Assembly: GCA_003254925.1 (NCBI GenBank)
Contig: QANZ01055964.1
Span: 99,646-163,645 of the forward strand
Direction: 5' to 3'
DNA: 64,000 bases
Source of the DNA: Chamaecrista fasciculata
Taxonomy: Eukaryota > Streptophyta > Magnoliopsida > Fabales > Fabaceae
The translations under genes and the position numbers were made by a program. Under the pieces are notes generated by a model. It was given only the letters and a program-made list of their open reading frames with translations. It was not told the DNA's origin and searched no databases. Shown piece after piece: positions 33,701 through 46,357 of this stretch (positions are counted from its first letter, which is position 1; the number at the start of each line of letters is the position of its first letter).

Positions 33701-36700
33701 TCCAATATTGTTCTTTTTACATAGAATAAATAGATCAAAAAGGAACGAGTTTCCAGAAAAAGCCACATTTTACAACAGTATAAATGAATGAACAAGATAT
33801 CAAATATTATTTAAATAATTATTATAACGGTTTAAATTGTGCAGAATATCTTTAATACCAAAGATGAGAAGCAAAGGCCTCCTCCAGTGAGAAAAAGGGC
33901 AACACCATCTTTCAAGATGGTTAACCTATGAAACAAGAGCACTTGAAAAAAAAAGGGTAAATTACACTTTGGTACCCTATGGTTTGATCCTATTTCACTT
34001 TGGTACCCTGTGGTTTGAAACTTGACACTTTGGTACCCTGTGGTATTCTCCATTAACACTTTGGTACCCTTTGGGGTTATTTTGTAATTTTAACCATAAC
34101 AAATTTTGCAAAAATTATATATTGACCCCAAAAAATTTTCAAAAATTACAAATAGGTCCCTGGATACATATTATCTAGGGACTAAAATGAAAACTTTTAA
34201 AAAAATTTGGGGTCAATGTGTAATTTTAGTAAAATTTGTTGTGGTTAAAATTACAAAATAAACCCAAAGGGTACCAAAGTGTTAATGGAGAATACCATAG
34301 GATACCAAAGTGTCAAGTTTCAAACCACGGGGTACCAAAGTGAAATAGGGTCAAACCACAGGGTACCAAAGTGTAATTTACCCAAAAAAAAAATCATGCC
34401 AGTGTCTGACTCAAACATGCAGACATGACGTGGCACTTCAAAATATAAACCTAGACACCTTAAATTTAGCCGTGTCCCTATCTCTGCCAAATCTGTTTTA
34501 AGTATACAAATGCTTCTTAGTGCTTAACTAAACATGTAAAAGTCTTACTACTTATAAGTGAAGCAACCACCCATGAAAATGAGAAATAGAACCTATATTA
34601 ACTTGAAAAATTACTAAATAGGAATTTAATACAACAGCGACTGATTCAAAATGTTAAATCAAGAAAACAAGGCACAAAACAGGCTAAGGATCAAGATGTA
34701 ATTCAAGATATAACAAACCTAAAAAGCCGGATCTGGTGGACCATCTGTAAGCTCTTACTCAAACTACAAAATTCATGCAAAAATTGCACCTGTCCATCCA
34801 TGTAAATTATAAATTAACAAAGAGAGAATCAGCAGTATAATGGATCACAAGCACCAAAATAACTACAATGATACATGAAAGGAGATGCTCTGCACTAACA
34901 TAAAATAAGTCAGGTAAAAAGGCTCCCGTTAGGAATAAATGAAGTGCTGCATTTCTTACAAATCAAGTTCAACCACTTCTCTAGGGAAAAAATCAAACCA
35001 AGTTACTCATTAAATAGATTGTGAATAGCTTGTTTATGCACGTTTGTATTGCCAAGCTATGATAAATATTTAATACAAATTATCACCATTTAGATTCGTG
35101 AATAGCTTGTTTATGCACGTTTGTATTGCCAAGCTATGATAAATATTTAATACAAATTATCACCATATTGTGATCAATAGTTGCAGAAAAGAACCAAGTT
35201 CCAAGTTAAAAACACAGTCCGTCCATGGTATTACCCTTACATTCAAGGATTAACAAATATAGTGGCATGAACAAGTTAAAAACTAACAACAATAAATTAC
35301 ATTGAGCATGGTACTAAAAAACTTTAGCACTACAAAGAAGTTTAAAGTAAAGAACAAGGAAGTTTCATATGTTTATAAATTAAATTATAACAGTAGAAAT
35401 TTCTTAATCAAAATTCCAGAACCCAAAAATATATGTTTAAGAAATTATTAAAAAAAACAATACACAATCTAGATTTCCAACAAAAAAAAGAAGAAAGAAA
35501 TAGACAAAAGATAATGGAATTACATATAACATAAAGAAAATGCACAGTACAGGACAACAGGGACCATTTACTAACATAATTTCATACCGGAACTTTGTTT
35601 CTTCTCTAAGAAAAAATTCATCAAGGTCACCATGTGCACGCACATATAAGATAAGCTACACCCCCAAGAGAGGGGAAAACTTCAAGATAAGTTCTGAAAT
35701 AAAGATGTCAAGCAGGAAATTGTACAGTAGCACCATCACGGCTAAGAAAAAGCAATGACAAAATATCTCCGACAAGAAGAATTACCAATTTTTTCTTGGA
35801 TTCTGGAGAGGTGGTGGCTGATTTTAACCTAGCAAACAACTCCTGGATAAAGGTACTGTCATCTTTTAATATAGACACAACCTACACAATAACATATCAT
35901 TCAATGGTTAGGATATATAACAATATTATTTAGATAATAGTTGTTTCTATACTAGTGCAATCTTACAATGGCATTGTTTGAATGTACTATTGAGTTAAGA
36001 TTTGAAACAGTAGCCTCCTCCAGTACTCTGGCCAAAACAACATCCTGAAAAGGGTAAGAAAAGGTAAGAATCATAGAAAAAGGAAAGTAATCATCAATAA
36101 GAATATTTTAAGAGTCAAACCTTCAAAAACCCAACTCTATATGTCTGATGTATCTTTGACAACACAAGAGGATCTTTGATTGGAATGGCCTACAAAATAG
36201 AAACACATAAAAAAAGCTTATCTAAAACTGAAAATTCCTTTTGCATATATCTAAAGAAATAACACTGTATAGAATATAGAGTCCCCAGACCTTGCTTCCT
36301 TGACTTCCAAGAAGTCTACCAAAATAACAGAAATAACACTGTATAGAATATAGAGTCCCCAGACCTGTCCATTTATTACAGTCCTCCCCTTTAATGTGAA
36401 AACCTTCATGCCAAGCCAATACATTCCTCTAGGAATATTCCATAAAAGTTGTTTAGAGTCTCTTTAATAATTTAAATTAAGAAATTGTGATTTCACTAAA
36501 AAACACACAAATACATGGGGCAGTCCACAGAACTCAAATTCACTCACTATGCAACCTGTTAATGTCTCCCCCATTGAATCCCTTCAGTCTGATCAAAACA
36601 TATGAAGAATGTGATAGTTAATCCAAATATTTATAATGCTGAAATGTTCTTTCATCCACTAGGCACAAGATTTTCTTGATCCCATGGCATTATCAACTTG

Positions 36701-39700
36701 TGCCCAACTTTTGAAGTCTGGGCTTTCAAATCCTAGTTATAGTCCATAAAAGCAGTCACAGGAATTGTTATGTGCAGTCAATAGTCCTGCATCAAGAAGT
36801 GCATTCATTGCTCATCTAAGTGGCTTCCATGTTTTTTATATCACTGCTATGCTACTGTTCTATGTCAAAATGAGCCCTGCTATCTGGAGGAGACATGTAT
36901 TATATATAGACTGAGGCATATTCACAAAATTTCATAACTGAGGAAGCGTCAAATGAGCATTTTAAGTTATCATAACCTATTTCTATTAGGCCAAACCTAT
37001 GGTAGGAACACTTCATCCAAAAAATCCGAACTTGCAAGTCATTCCAACCCATAATAAATGGGTGCGTCCGCTTTTTCTGTTTTTTGTTTTCATTTTCATT
37101 AAAAATAGAAAATATAATTGAAAACGTGTTTAAAACAACTTTATAGAAAATATTTTCTGAATATATTTCTTAACTTTTAGGGGAGGTCCATGAAGGTTTC
37201 CAAACTAGAGGGAAGTGCCGCGAAACACATTAGTCAGGGGTGAGAAGATTAGTTTTCATAGAATTTACCTCCTTAAAAACAACATGCTCTTTTAGGAATT
37301 TACGATGACGTTGAACCTGAAAAACCTCAGGATCATCTGCATATTGCATTAGAAGTGACTCAGAAATCCTAAGTACAAGGAAAAAGCATAGAGATATGAT
37401 ATAAATCACATAAAATAAGTTACATTTTCTATGAACTTTTAACAATGTCTACAAGCAGGTATGGAATGCTAAAATACAACAAAGATATCATAATTATTCA
37501 CAAACAAGTTTCAATCTGAAAATGTTTATTGGACAGAAAACAAAAAAACAAAACAAAAAAGTGGAGCGAAATTTATCATAGACGATAGAAATAATGGATA
37601 GAGATTGTAACGTCAACTCACTTAATTGGTAAATTAATTTTTCAAGAATGGACTTACACTCAAGGGCACCAATAATGTCCATTATAAGTTCATCACTAAA
37701 TATTCTCTCAAAAATGTGTGGGCTATTGAGCAAAACTGCAAAAGAAGCATTTTATCTCAGACATGAATAAGGGGGGGAAATGTAAACAGAGGAATCAGAA
37801 TCAAATTGGGAAAAACTGAATACTGACTGATTCCTTTAACAATTTTGAAAATCATGTGAAGGCCATCCATATTTTCCAAGTCTTCACAAACTCTGAATAC
37901 TTCAATCAGCTTTCGAAAAAAATCTTGCTGCATAGGAAATAAGATACAAGTGAGGAACAAAATTCTAAGATATATGAGTAAAAAAATTGTGTTCACAAAG
38001 AGTTTACTAATCACTCCGACCAACAGATGGACACTGAAATGTAAACAATAGTATTAAAAAGGAACCCAAAAAAAGTTCATAATAACCATGGTGATGATGC
38101 ATAGACAATAGTGGTTATGTTAGGGCTTCACCACCACGACGAGGCCTCACCACCACGACGGGGCCCTTTTCCCCCGGCGGGTCTATCCTCCGGCGGGTCT
38201 ACACCCTCCCATTTGGGGATCCCCCCAAGTGTGTGGGTGCTGGGAATCGAACAGGGGACCTCCCCCTTATCAACCCCAAACACCCACTCCTTGTACCACT
38301 TTGTTATGGGCTTCACCACCACGACGAGGCCTCACCACCACGACGGGGCCCTTATCCCCCGGCGGGTCTACACCCTCCCATTTGGGGATCCCCCCAAGTG
38401 TGTGGGTGCTGGGAATCGAACAGGGGACCTCCCCCTTATCAACCCCAAACACCCACTCCTTGTACCACTCTCAAGTGGTACAAGGAGTGGGTGTTTGGGG
38501 TTGATAAGGGGGAGGTCCCCTGTTCGATTCCCAGCACCCACACACTTGGGGGGATCCCCAAATGGGAGGGTGTAGACCCGCCGGGGGATAGACCCGCCGG
38601 GGGAAAAGGGCCCCGTCGTGGTGGTGAGGCCTCGTCGTGGTGGTGAAGTCCATAACAGGTTAGAATACCAAAAGTAAGAGTTAAAAGCACAATCATCATC
38701 AAGATGGCATATGCGCTCAACTTCCACAGGCTACATGATGCAGAGTTAATGTTATAATATACAGACACTATAATCTGATAATATGGTTTCTTTTTTCCTC
38801 ATAAACTAATCAAAGGAATATGCCTCAACTTCTATACGAGACATAGAAATAACTCATCCAAATTTCAGACAAGGTATGCATACAACACAATTATCTTCAA
38901 AGTTTGCCAAGAAAATTTAGAAACACTAAGATGATAATGACCAGAAGGTTTTTAAATAACTTAATGTAATTATCGCTGGTTCCTGATTTATACTTCTGGA
39001 AAAGAGCCAAGTAAAAGCTTATTTTCTTTCAAAATCCTCAATGACAAGACCACAGAAGGAATGGATTAATATAATGCGGCAACAAAATTATAGATGCATT
39101 AGATCAGCTGGAATTGAAATTATTAAAATAATTACAACAGAAAAGAAAAGGTAAAGGAAACCTAAGCGTTGAAATTTGGATGATCAGGTGATCTACAGCT
39201 ATGTAAGATATCACCAAATCAATACAGAACCAAGCTCACCAGCCTAAACCATGAAGACATGTACAAAATATTAGCTTACATCACTTAGTATCAAATCTGA
39301 AAGCCGCAACTGATCAGCAATGCCACTCTCAACCACAGTCTGCCAATTAAAAAAAGGAAAAATGATTAACTATTGAACTCTCACGGGTACATGTACCTTT
39401 CACATTAACAACACAGATGTGGTCATAACTAAAGAACAAAGGAATAGATTCAACTCATTCAATAGAAGCACTAGAATACTGAAAACAATATCCCAATTCA
39501 CATAATTTATAAAGCTTATTTGCTATCAGAAGAGAATGAAGATAAAGCCACCATTAAAAAAAAAGATCACCAAACACAATAAAGGGGGAGGGGGGGAGAA
39601 AGAGAGATCAACGAGTAAGCCATTATAGTACCTACTACCAACAAAGGCATAATAAATGTTTTCCCTGATTTTATTATCAACTGTTATTGGATTAATTTTG

Positions 39701-42700
39701 ATCATCAAAGTAGATCAAACTGTGGTCAACGACTCCTCCCACAATAAACCACTCCTCTCACAAGATATGTCCTCAATATTTATACAACCTCCACTTTTAA
39801 TGGCCCAAAAACACTCCGTTTCACACTAACCCATCTTAGGGCTTCATATTCAAAAGCCATGTTCTGCTTTATTTGTTCATTTACTTTGATGTCTTTTCAT
39901 TCATTTGTCTTGCTGCATCTTTCATCTGCCTTTTTGTTCCTCTACTTCTTTCATCTGCTTCGTTCTTCTGCTCTGCTGTGGCAGCTTTGTTCAAGGGAGG
40001 GGCAGGAGAAGAATTTCTGGAGCTTAAATCTTATTGCAAGTGTATGCTATATATCCAATTTACTCTATATAATCTTCAATTTGATCTTATGATTTTATCT
40101 ATCTTGTGCCCCTTCAGATCCTTTTCAATATTCAGTACTTTGCCTATGGAAGTGATTGAAGATTATTCATGGTTAAAACTGGAAAAAATAATACCTATAT
40201 TTCTCCACAATAGCACCCCTCTGGTTCTTGTCTTCCTATACAAAATGTTCTAAACCGGAAAAGCTACTAAACCTAAAACAGAGAGTCCCTCTCTTCATCA
40301 GGAAACTATCTTTAAAGCTGAAAATGGACTTTTCCTAATGTCAATAGCATTGAAATATTATCTAAATGATAATTACATTGGTAGGTCTTCTGGAAAGTAA
40401 ATCCAGGACAAGGAAAATGTGAATTGAAATTTAATAAGCTCAAAGATCACGAAAACACAGATGGTATATAAAAAAAAATTAAACAGCAGCAGCCAACCCT
40501 CTCTGAGGAAATAAGAAAGAAGCCATCATAGCAAATACTGCTGGAATTTGGTGAGGGTAGGCAAAATACAAGAGAAACTAGAAAAGAAAACAGCTAATCT
40601 GCCAAAGAGCTAATTCCAAAACTACCAGAACAACTGTAAAAGAGACATGGCATACAAGAGGATGAAGATATATGCCCAAACCTTAAGAATTGAAGGAAGT
40701 GTTGATAGCTCAACTGCAGGCAACTCCCTTAATTCACTATTTACACTGTGAAACGTATCACCTGAAATGCTCAGCAAAACAAATCAGATTAGATCAATAG
40801 CTCCAGTCAAAGATTATAATATAACAATTCACAGGCCCTCAATCTCTATCTCTCTTCTCTCACTTAATAGCTTAAACTTTTGGACTTCAACACAAGGAAC
40901 AATGGGCCCATGACTTGTGGAGTTGCAGTCATCCAAGCGCAAATGGGGATGCAAGGGGACATGCTAAATAAATTAATAGAATCAATAAATTATCACCAGA
41001 TGCAGACATCAAGATCATATCAATCCAAGAGAAAAATTCCATCAGCATTAAAACAAAAATGCAGCTATTAAGAAAAGAAGCCAGATACCAGATAATGGAG
41101 ATGCTCAATTGTACAGGAAAATCTATACAACAAAAATGCATCAAGCTTTCAGGTGTAGGACCTAGACAGACATATTTTGGATAGCACCAACAGCTAAAGG
41201 AAGAAGAGTCTACTCCAGTTCCAAACAGTATGTAAATGATACAAAAGTATTTAAATATATTGGAGAAGCTAATCACAAGCTGATGAGAAATTATTTCTAT
41301 ATAAATTAAGATTTAAATAAAAAAAATTTACAAAGGAGGATAGTTCAGCATAAAACATACATGAACAAACATGGGAAGAGTGAGAACAGAGATGATAGTG
41401 AAATTCAAAATTAGCAGAACTTACTATTTAGAGAACTAAAATGCATACTCCTTTGCACATTGCAAATATTGTCCCTGAATGAAACAACCACAGCTATTAA
41501 GCTCAATTCCACAACAACATGAGCAGGAACAAAAAAACAGAGAAGCATGCAAGATAATTAATATTCAAAGTCTGTTTCTTACTTACCAGACGTAAGAGCA
41601 GCCACTAGTCTCTTGAAAGCTAAGTGCCAGCTCAGTAGCATATTCTGGATCTCTCCATGAGATTATTGTATCTGAAGAACAAAAACTCCTTCAGACTGAC
41701 AAAATGGACAAAAGCTAGTGTATGTGAAACACAGATGCATAACATATTAGTCATTGTTGAGAGTGAGAGGCTGAGAGCATAAAAAATACCAGTTACCTTC
41801 TTGTTTCCTATAAATATCACCAGAACTGATGCGATGCAAAAGTATGGTCTCATTGTCTTCTTCATCAAAAACAAATATACCCAGCTCCTCAGATCGCTGC
41901 AGTATAACACTTATCATTCATTTAAAATTCAGGGAAACTCAGAAATTATCCAATCATAATTGAAAATCAACGCTATTGTGTGCACTCAAATAGAGTAGTA
42001 TATGAGATACAATACTTACCAACATTAGGAGAAAGCCATAAAAGTAACGCTTTAACTATCTTTAAAATAATATATCCTCAACATTAACACCAAGATGATT
42101 CAGAAGGAAAAGAAATGCCTTTTGGGCATGTACATGAAAAAACATTAGAGGGATGCATAGGACACACCCCACAACACACACACACATGATCAGGGGCATT
42201 TTAGTCTCGAATCAAAGCTCTTATGAACAAGACGCACAAACCTCCAAATAATCAACAGTTATATGCCCAGTACCACGGTCATCCCATTTCCCATCATCAT
42301 TCAAGCGGTAGAGCTTGACACGCTGAAATCCAATTAGAAACAAGACTTAGAAATAATTAATAAGTTATATAGGCTTCTTCAACCACTCAAGAGCTCAATT
42401 TTAAAGCAATACTTTTAAGATCACATTCCATGTAGAAAATCATATAAACCAAATAACAACACCAGTAAAAAGAGAAACACAAAATATATTCATAGAAAAT
42501 CTTAATAGTCCATCATTCCATCTGATGACTCTAGCAAGAAATGTTGATCCTATGGCTGAAATCTAAAGTGAAACCACCCTCTTTCCGTTTCCAAAACTTT
42601 ACATGAAAATCTATTTAAAATGGGAGGTAGAAGTGATGTAAAGAAAGTAACAGAACTACGGAAGCTACCAAGACTGAAACAGCATAATGGTTTCTACTAA

Positions 42701-43474
42701 TCAACTGAGAATACTCTCACATCCAAATTTATCACATGATATGATTGGTAGGAATAACTTCTGGTATAAACCAATATAAAAATAGAAAATCCCCAGTAAA
42801 AAGGAGTTTCTTCAAGCTTGAGATAGAGTATAAAACATGAAGGATCGAAGACTAAGAATATATTATCAGTCCATCCTCAACTAATTCCGTCCGCAATTCT
42901 ACAGAATAACTAATGAAACAAGGGGCTGGACTACATGTGATAAGATAATCCTGAATATGTATATAACATTACCGGTCAACATGGCTTTCAATGCTAGAAA
43001 ATAAGTGAGAATGACACAATTTTCTCCACGTTTCCGCTACCTACATTGCTACTCACTCCAACATTGCTACAAAAGGTAGGTGTTCCATCGCAACTCACTC
43101 CAACATACTACTACCACGCAAATAAAATGATGCAATAGAACTAACCAAGATATGTGCCTGAAATGCGTCTAAAACGCCGATAGAAAAACTGAGTTGCATA
43201 ACAGAAAATTGCTCAAACAAGTAGATTAAGAGAACACAAAAGAGGAAACATAACCAAACCAAACTAATAGCTAACAAAAACCCACCCATGAGAAAAAATA
43301 AAATAAAAATACACATACTCAACTCTATCAAATTCAACCAGCCCCATTGCAATTTTATTAATGCCACATGGACAAAGCACAGCATGAACAACAATCTATG
43401 GCAAAGCTTAGAGCTTTAAATTAGAATACCTGCATCGAATTAGAGTTAGCCTGTGATTTCTCTGGCGCGCCCAT
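27768..43474 (-). CDS. PP4R3: Protein phosphatase 4 regulatory subunit 3 (SMEK/PSY2L), 24 exons
   Basis: Minus-strand exons: 43430-43474, 42242-42322, 41797-41896, 41587-41671, 41425-41474, 40682-40761, 39280-39339, 37828-37927, 37658-37735, 37269-37336, 36121-36189, 35967-36044, 35786-35881, 34719-34789, 33342-33419, 33134-33227, 31936-32034, 30126-30343, 29925-30039, 28927-29058, 28743-28850, 28564-28673, 28401-28487, 27768-28302. Phases agree and the sum is 2637 bases (878 aa). The N-terminus ([19 protein letters not shown].., about residues 16-115) is the EVH1/PH-like domain. Residues about 165-355 ([40 protein letters not shown]) are the SMK-1 domain. A helical ARM-like region and an acidic then Lys-rich tail (KRKLPSKDK, a possible nuclear signal) follow. 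In plants the PP4 complex acts in DNA repair and miRNA-processing control, mainly in the nucleus. No lesion is seen. Confidence 0.93.
31558..31857 (-). mobile_element. Mini-Helitron in PP4R3 intron 17
   Basis: Read on the minus strand it starts A^TCTATACTATATTATATG and ends with hairpin CCGTGCC..GGGCACGG, a short spacer and CTAG^T. These are the Helitron rules: 5' TC, 3' hairpin followed by CTRR, insertion between A and T. 300 bp, non-coding. Similar ends occur at 49373, 51861 and 19068. Confidence 0.8.
33955..34383. mobile_element. MULE-like foldback MITE, family 1 (PP4R3 intron 14)
   Basis: 429 bp with ends GGGTAAATTACACTTTGG and inverse. It is flanked by runs of 9 and 10 A residues, consistent with but not proof of a 9-base duplication. 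It is the least decayed copy in the window, with arms matching almost throughout. Confidence 0.85.
35021..35167. repeat. Near-perfect 77-bp tandem duplication (PP4R3 intron 13)
   Basis: The unit beginning GTGAATAGCTTGTTTATGCA at 35021 is repeated from 35098, identical over about 70 bases. Recent local duplication; non-coding. Confidence 0.85.
36255..36368. repeat. Direct duplication with 74-bp period (PP4R3 intron 10)
   Basis: A stretch of about 40 bases beginning AGAAATAACACTGTATAGAA occurs at 36255 and again at 36329. The 3' part of the unit differs, so only the first half is duplicated exactly. Confidence 0.8.
38114..38656. mobile_element. Three-copy SINE array forming a palindrome (PP4R3 intron 7)
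   Basis: Two direct copies on the minus strand (about 38114-38300 and 38303-38469) are followed by an inverted third (38474-38656), which faces the second copy across a 4-base centre near 38471. Each copy reads, from its pol III end, GTGGTACAAGGAGTGGG (A-box-like), then CCTGTTCGATTCCC (B-box). A GC-rich body with ACCCGCCGGGGG and CGTCGTGGTGGTGA(G/A) follows. The copies are almost identical. The first and third share a duplicated 'GACCCGCCGGGGG' block that the second lacks. GC content is strikingly above the surrounding intron. Overlapping open frames on both strands here are by-products of the palindrome. Confidence 0.75.
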
Positions 43475-43830
43475 CACGGCTCCTTTATGCATAATTCAAA
43501 CTTGGAAGCAAAAATGGACAATACTGAATCTTGGGGCTTCTTTCAAATTAGGGTTTGGAGGAGGAGTAGGAGGAGAATGAGAGAGAAAATAATCAGAGTA
43601 AAGGGAATTAAGTATCGAAGGATCAACAGAAAAAAACCCTACCCACCATTGGTGTATCAGCGTGAGCTTTCGATTCTCTCTCTCTCTCTCTCTCTAATCT
43701 CTATCTTCTTGCTCCGTCCCCTTCAATGTTTTTCTTCTCTCTCTCTCTCTCTTGCACAAAGAGAGAGTGACCCCGTCTTCTTGATTAAGCGGAAAAAGTA
43801 TAACTATCAAAAATATGCAATTGACAGTGT
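43475..43830 (-). promoter_or_regulatory. PP4R3 leader/promoter with (CT)n tracts
   Basis: Upstream of the PP4R3 ATG on the minus strand are two CT tracts on the plus strand (about 43675-43696 and 43738-43753), which read as GA in the transcript. GA/CT microsatellites are common in plant core promoters and 5' leaders. Exact transcription start unknown. Confidence 0.5.
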
Positions 43831-44939
43831 TCAATCCCCGTCATGCCATTAGGTTTCTGTGAAATTGCGAATTCACCATTGATTCTTTTTTTTTGTTTTT
43901 TGAACAAAGAATTCGCCTTTAACTTTAGTAACCGCGCGATTCATTGTCACGAAGAAAGCCAGCGATGGGCCGTGCTGTAAATTGATGTTTATTTTGGTTA
44001 AAATCTCGTTGTAGTCCTAAAACTATAGGATAAATTTATTTTGGTACTAAAACTATTTTCTATTCTGTTTTATTCTTCAATTTTTACATTTGTTTCGATT
44101 TGATCCTGAAATTGTGATTTTGTCTGACTTCTACCCTTATTTATAACTTAGACAATTGAGATGAACCATTTCTCTCACATATATATCATATAAGAATACA
44201 TAAAAGCAGAGCACATCTCCTGGTTGCCTGCCACGTGTCACTGTAAATTAAATTGTCATAAAAACTTTTTATGACAATTCGACCAATCAATGTGCACCAC
44301 GTCATATAGCATTTTATTAAACATTTTTTTATGATCTTCATATGTCCACATGTCCATCATAATTGCCATGTAATCCTTAATTGATCACACATCAACTTCC
44401 CACGGGTCCTGTCATCGTTTTTAATATGGCAACATATTAACTTTGATTAATCACATTGATTATAATGAACAAATTAATTATTTTTGATCAATGTTAATTA
44501 TTTGATTTCGATTTATATATGGTATATTATTCAAACTTGTGAGCAACAAATTACACAAAAGGTATTCTCTATAGACAGATTGCTAGAATCACGATCAGGA
44601 TTAAAAGGAGTTACCAAATGAAAAATAAATTATCATTAATGCCTAAAGTCTATATAAGAGATTGATGGTAATTTTTGCATCATCGCTCATTATCATGGTG
44701 CATTCTCACACCCTTCAACATTGCATGAAAACAGGTCATTTTCCTCTGCCTCATACTGTTTGTTTTTCAACTATATTATTTTTTTTTATGCTCCCTATTT
44801 TTCTTTTGTATGATTAAAGATTATGGTTGTCTTTTTATAATGAATTTGATAATATATCTTGCCTAATGAATTAGATTCACACATTTCTTGCTTGTGTAGA
44901 TTCATATGGGTTGATTAACAACATCCACCATGGTATGTA
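43831..44939. other. Intergenic DNA with a decayed foldback arm
   Basis: 43990-44110 has 'TAGTCCTAAAACTATAGG' phrases typical of one arm of the long-inverted-repeat elements, without a matching second arm. A short hairpin (ATTGTCATAAAA, 3-base loop, inverse) is at about 44252-44279. No gene is seen. Confidence 0.45.
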
Positions 44940-46357
44940 TTATATTTCGGAACCCTTTTCTTCCATNTTTACTGGATATTGTCTGATGCTAGAATCTAAC
45001 CTGGTTGCGATGAGAGTAAAGCGCCAGGCAAAGATGAGGATGTCAGTAAAAATTTCTTTGTTACGGTTGTTATGGCCGCAGTTGTTGAGGAGGGAGCCCA
45101 GCCATTGACGGAAACCGTTAGCAACAACACACGATCTGATGGTAAGGGCTGAGCCAAGCCAAGTCTGTCGCGCAAAGGTGCATGTTAGGAAAAGGTGGTC
45201 ATCGTCTTCCGTTGTGTCACATCCAAACGTGCAAAGGCCATCAATCTTAAAGTTCTTCGCAAGAAGGTTGGCACCGAGCGGTAGGGCGTTGGTGAGACAT
45301 CGCCATCCAAAAAGCAGGATTTTAGGCGGGCAATGTAGCTTCCAAAAAACATCCCAGTTGAGCTGGGAGGTGCAATCATCCTTGGTCAGGGATAAGTATT
45401 CGTCACGAACATTATAATGTCCGTCTGTGGACTTCTTCCACGCTAGTCTGTCTTGTACTCCTGTTTTGGAGATTGGCATATGCAAGATGGTAGATTTATT
45501 TGGGTCGTGGTAGTACTTAGTAAGTTGATTGGCATCCCACTGTCCGTTGGCATCAAAGAGGGTGCTAATGGTGATGTCATCATTAGTATTTACGTCTGGC
45601 GGGATCCAATTTCTACTACAAAGCCGAATGCTTTGTCCGTTTCCGATGCGCCATTCACAATCCTCTAAGATCTGGTTTATTCTTTTACAGATTGGTCGTG
45701 CCAGAGGGGAAGCCGTAGAGTCACAGTGGAATATGTTACTAGAGATGTTTTTACAATATTTACCATAGAATACCTGTGACAGTAGGCTCTGACGATTGGA
45801 GATGATACGCCAGGCTTGTCTACCAATCAGAGCTTCATTGAATTCCTTCATGCGCCTGATACCCAGACCACCTTGACTTCTGGGCCGACAGACTTGGGTC
45901 CAGGACTTCATGTGGGGCGAGTTCTTGCCTTGACTATTGCCCCAGGAAAAGTTGCTCAGGACCATGTCACATTTGTGCGCTTCCAGTTGGGAGAGACTAA
46001 AATACGACAGGTGGTATAGGGGGATGGAAGAGAGTACAGACTTGATGAGGACAACTCTAGCAGCTTGGGAGAGGAGGTTTGTCTTCCATCCTTGAAGCCT
46101 GTCTTGAAGCTTCTCCATGATGAGTTCAAAAATTCGTCTGCTTCGGGGTTCCTCATCAATATGGCTACCCAGGTATTTGGAGAATTTCTTCACTCTTTGG
46201 AATCCGCAATGTTTGACAATTGTTTTCCTGAGTCTGTTAGAACAGTTTGGGCTAAAGGTGATCTCTGATTTGGATGGGTTAATTAAGAGTCCAGAAGATG
46301 CTTCAAAGCGTTTGAAGATATTTCCAAATTCGGATATAGAAGCAATGTCCGCTTTGA
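44940..46357 (-). mobile_element. 5'-truncated LINE (L1-type) ORF2 fragment
   Basis: One continuous minus-strand frame encodes the C-terminal part of a plant LINE reverse transcriptase. It has FEASSGLLINPSKSE and FSKYLGSHID (end of the RT domain), then QGGLGIRRMKEFNEAL and RIGNGQSIRLCSRNW. The zf-RVT zinc-ribbon region follows (FWKLHCPPKILLFGWR, LCTFGCDTTEDDDHLFLTC). Catalytic RT motifs and the endonuclease are missing because the copy starts about 46357, typical of LINE 5' truncation. A single N at 44967 lies near the end, and no poly-A tail is visible, so the 3' side is also damaged or rearranged. No RNase H is seen. Confidence 0.88.

Noticed and set aside
38111..38768. Several overlapping open frames of 60-154 codons on both strands
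   Set aside because: They lie in the GC-rich SINE palindrome and mirror each other; they have no domain and are repeat by-products inside a PP4R3 intron.
39859..40253. Plus-strand frames of 77 and 126 codons in PP4R3 intron 6
   Set aside because: Hydrophobic Phe/Leu/Ser-rich translation of AT/CT-rich intron sequence; no family match.
43487..43852. 121-codon plus-strand frame next to the PP4R3 start
   Set aside because: Antisense to the PP4R3 leader, rich in microsatellite-coded Ser/Leu; best explained as leader sequence.
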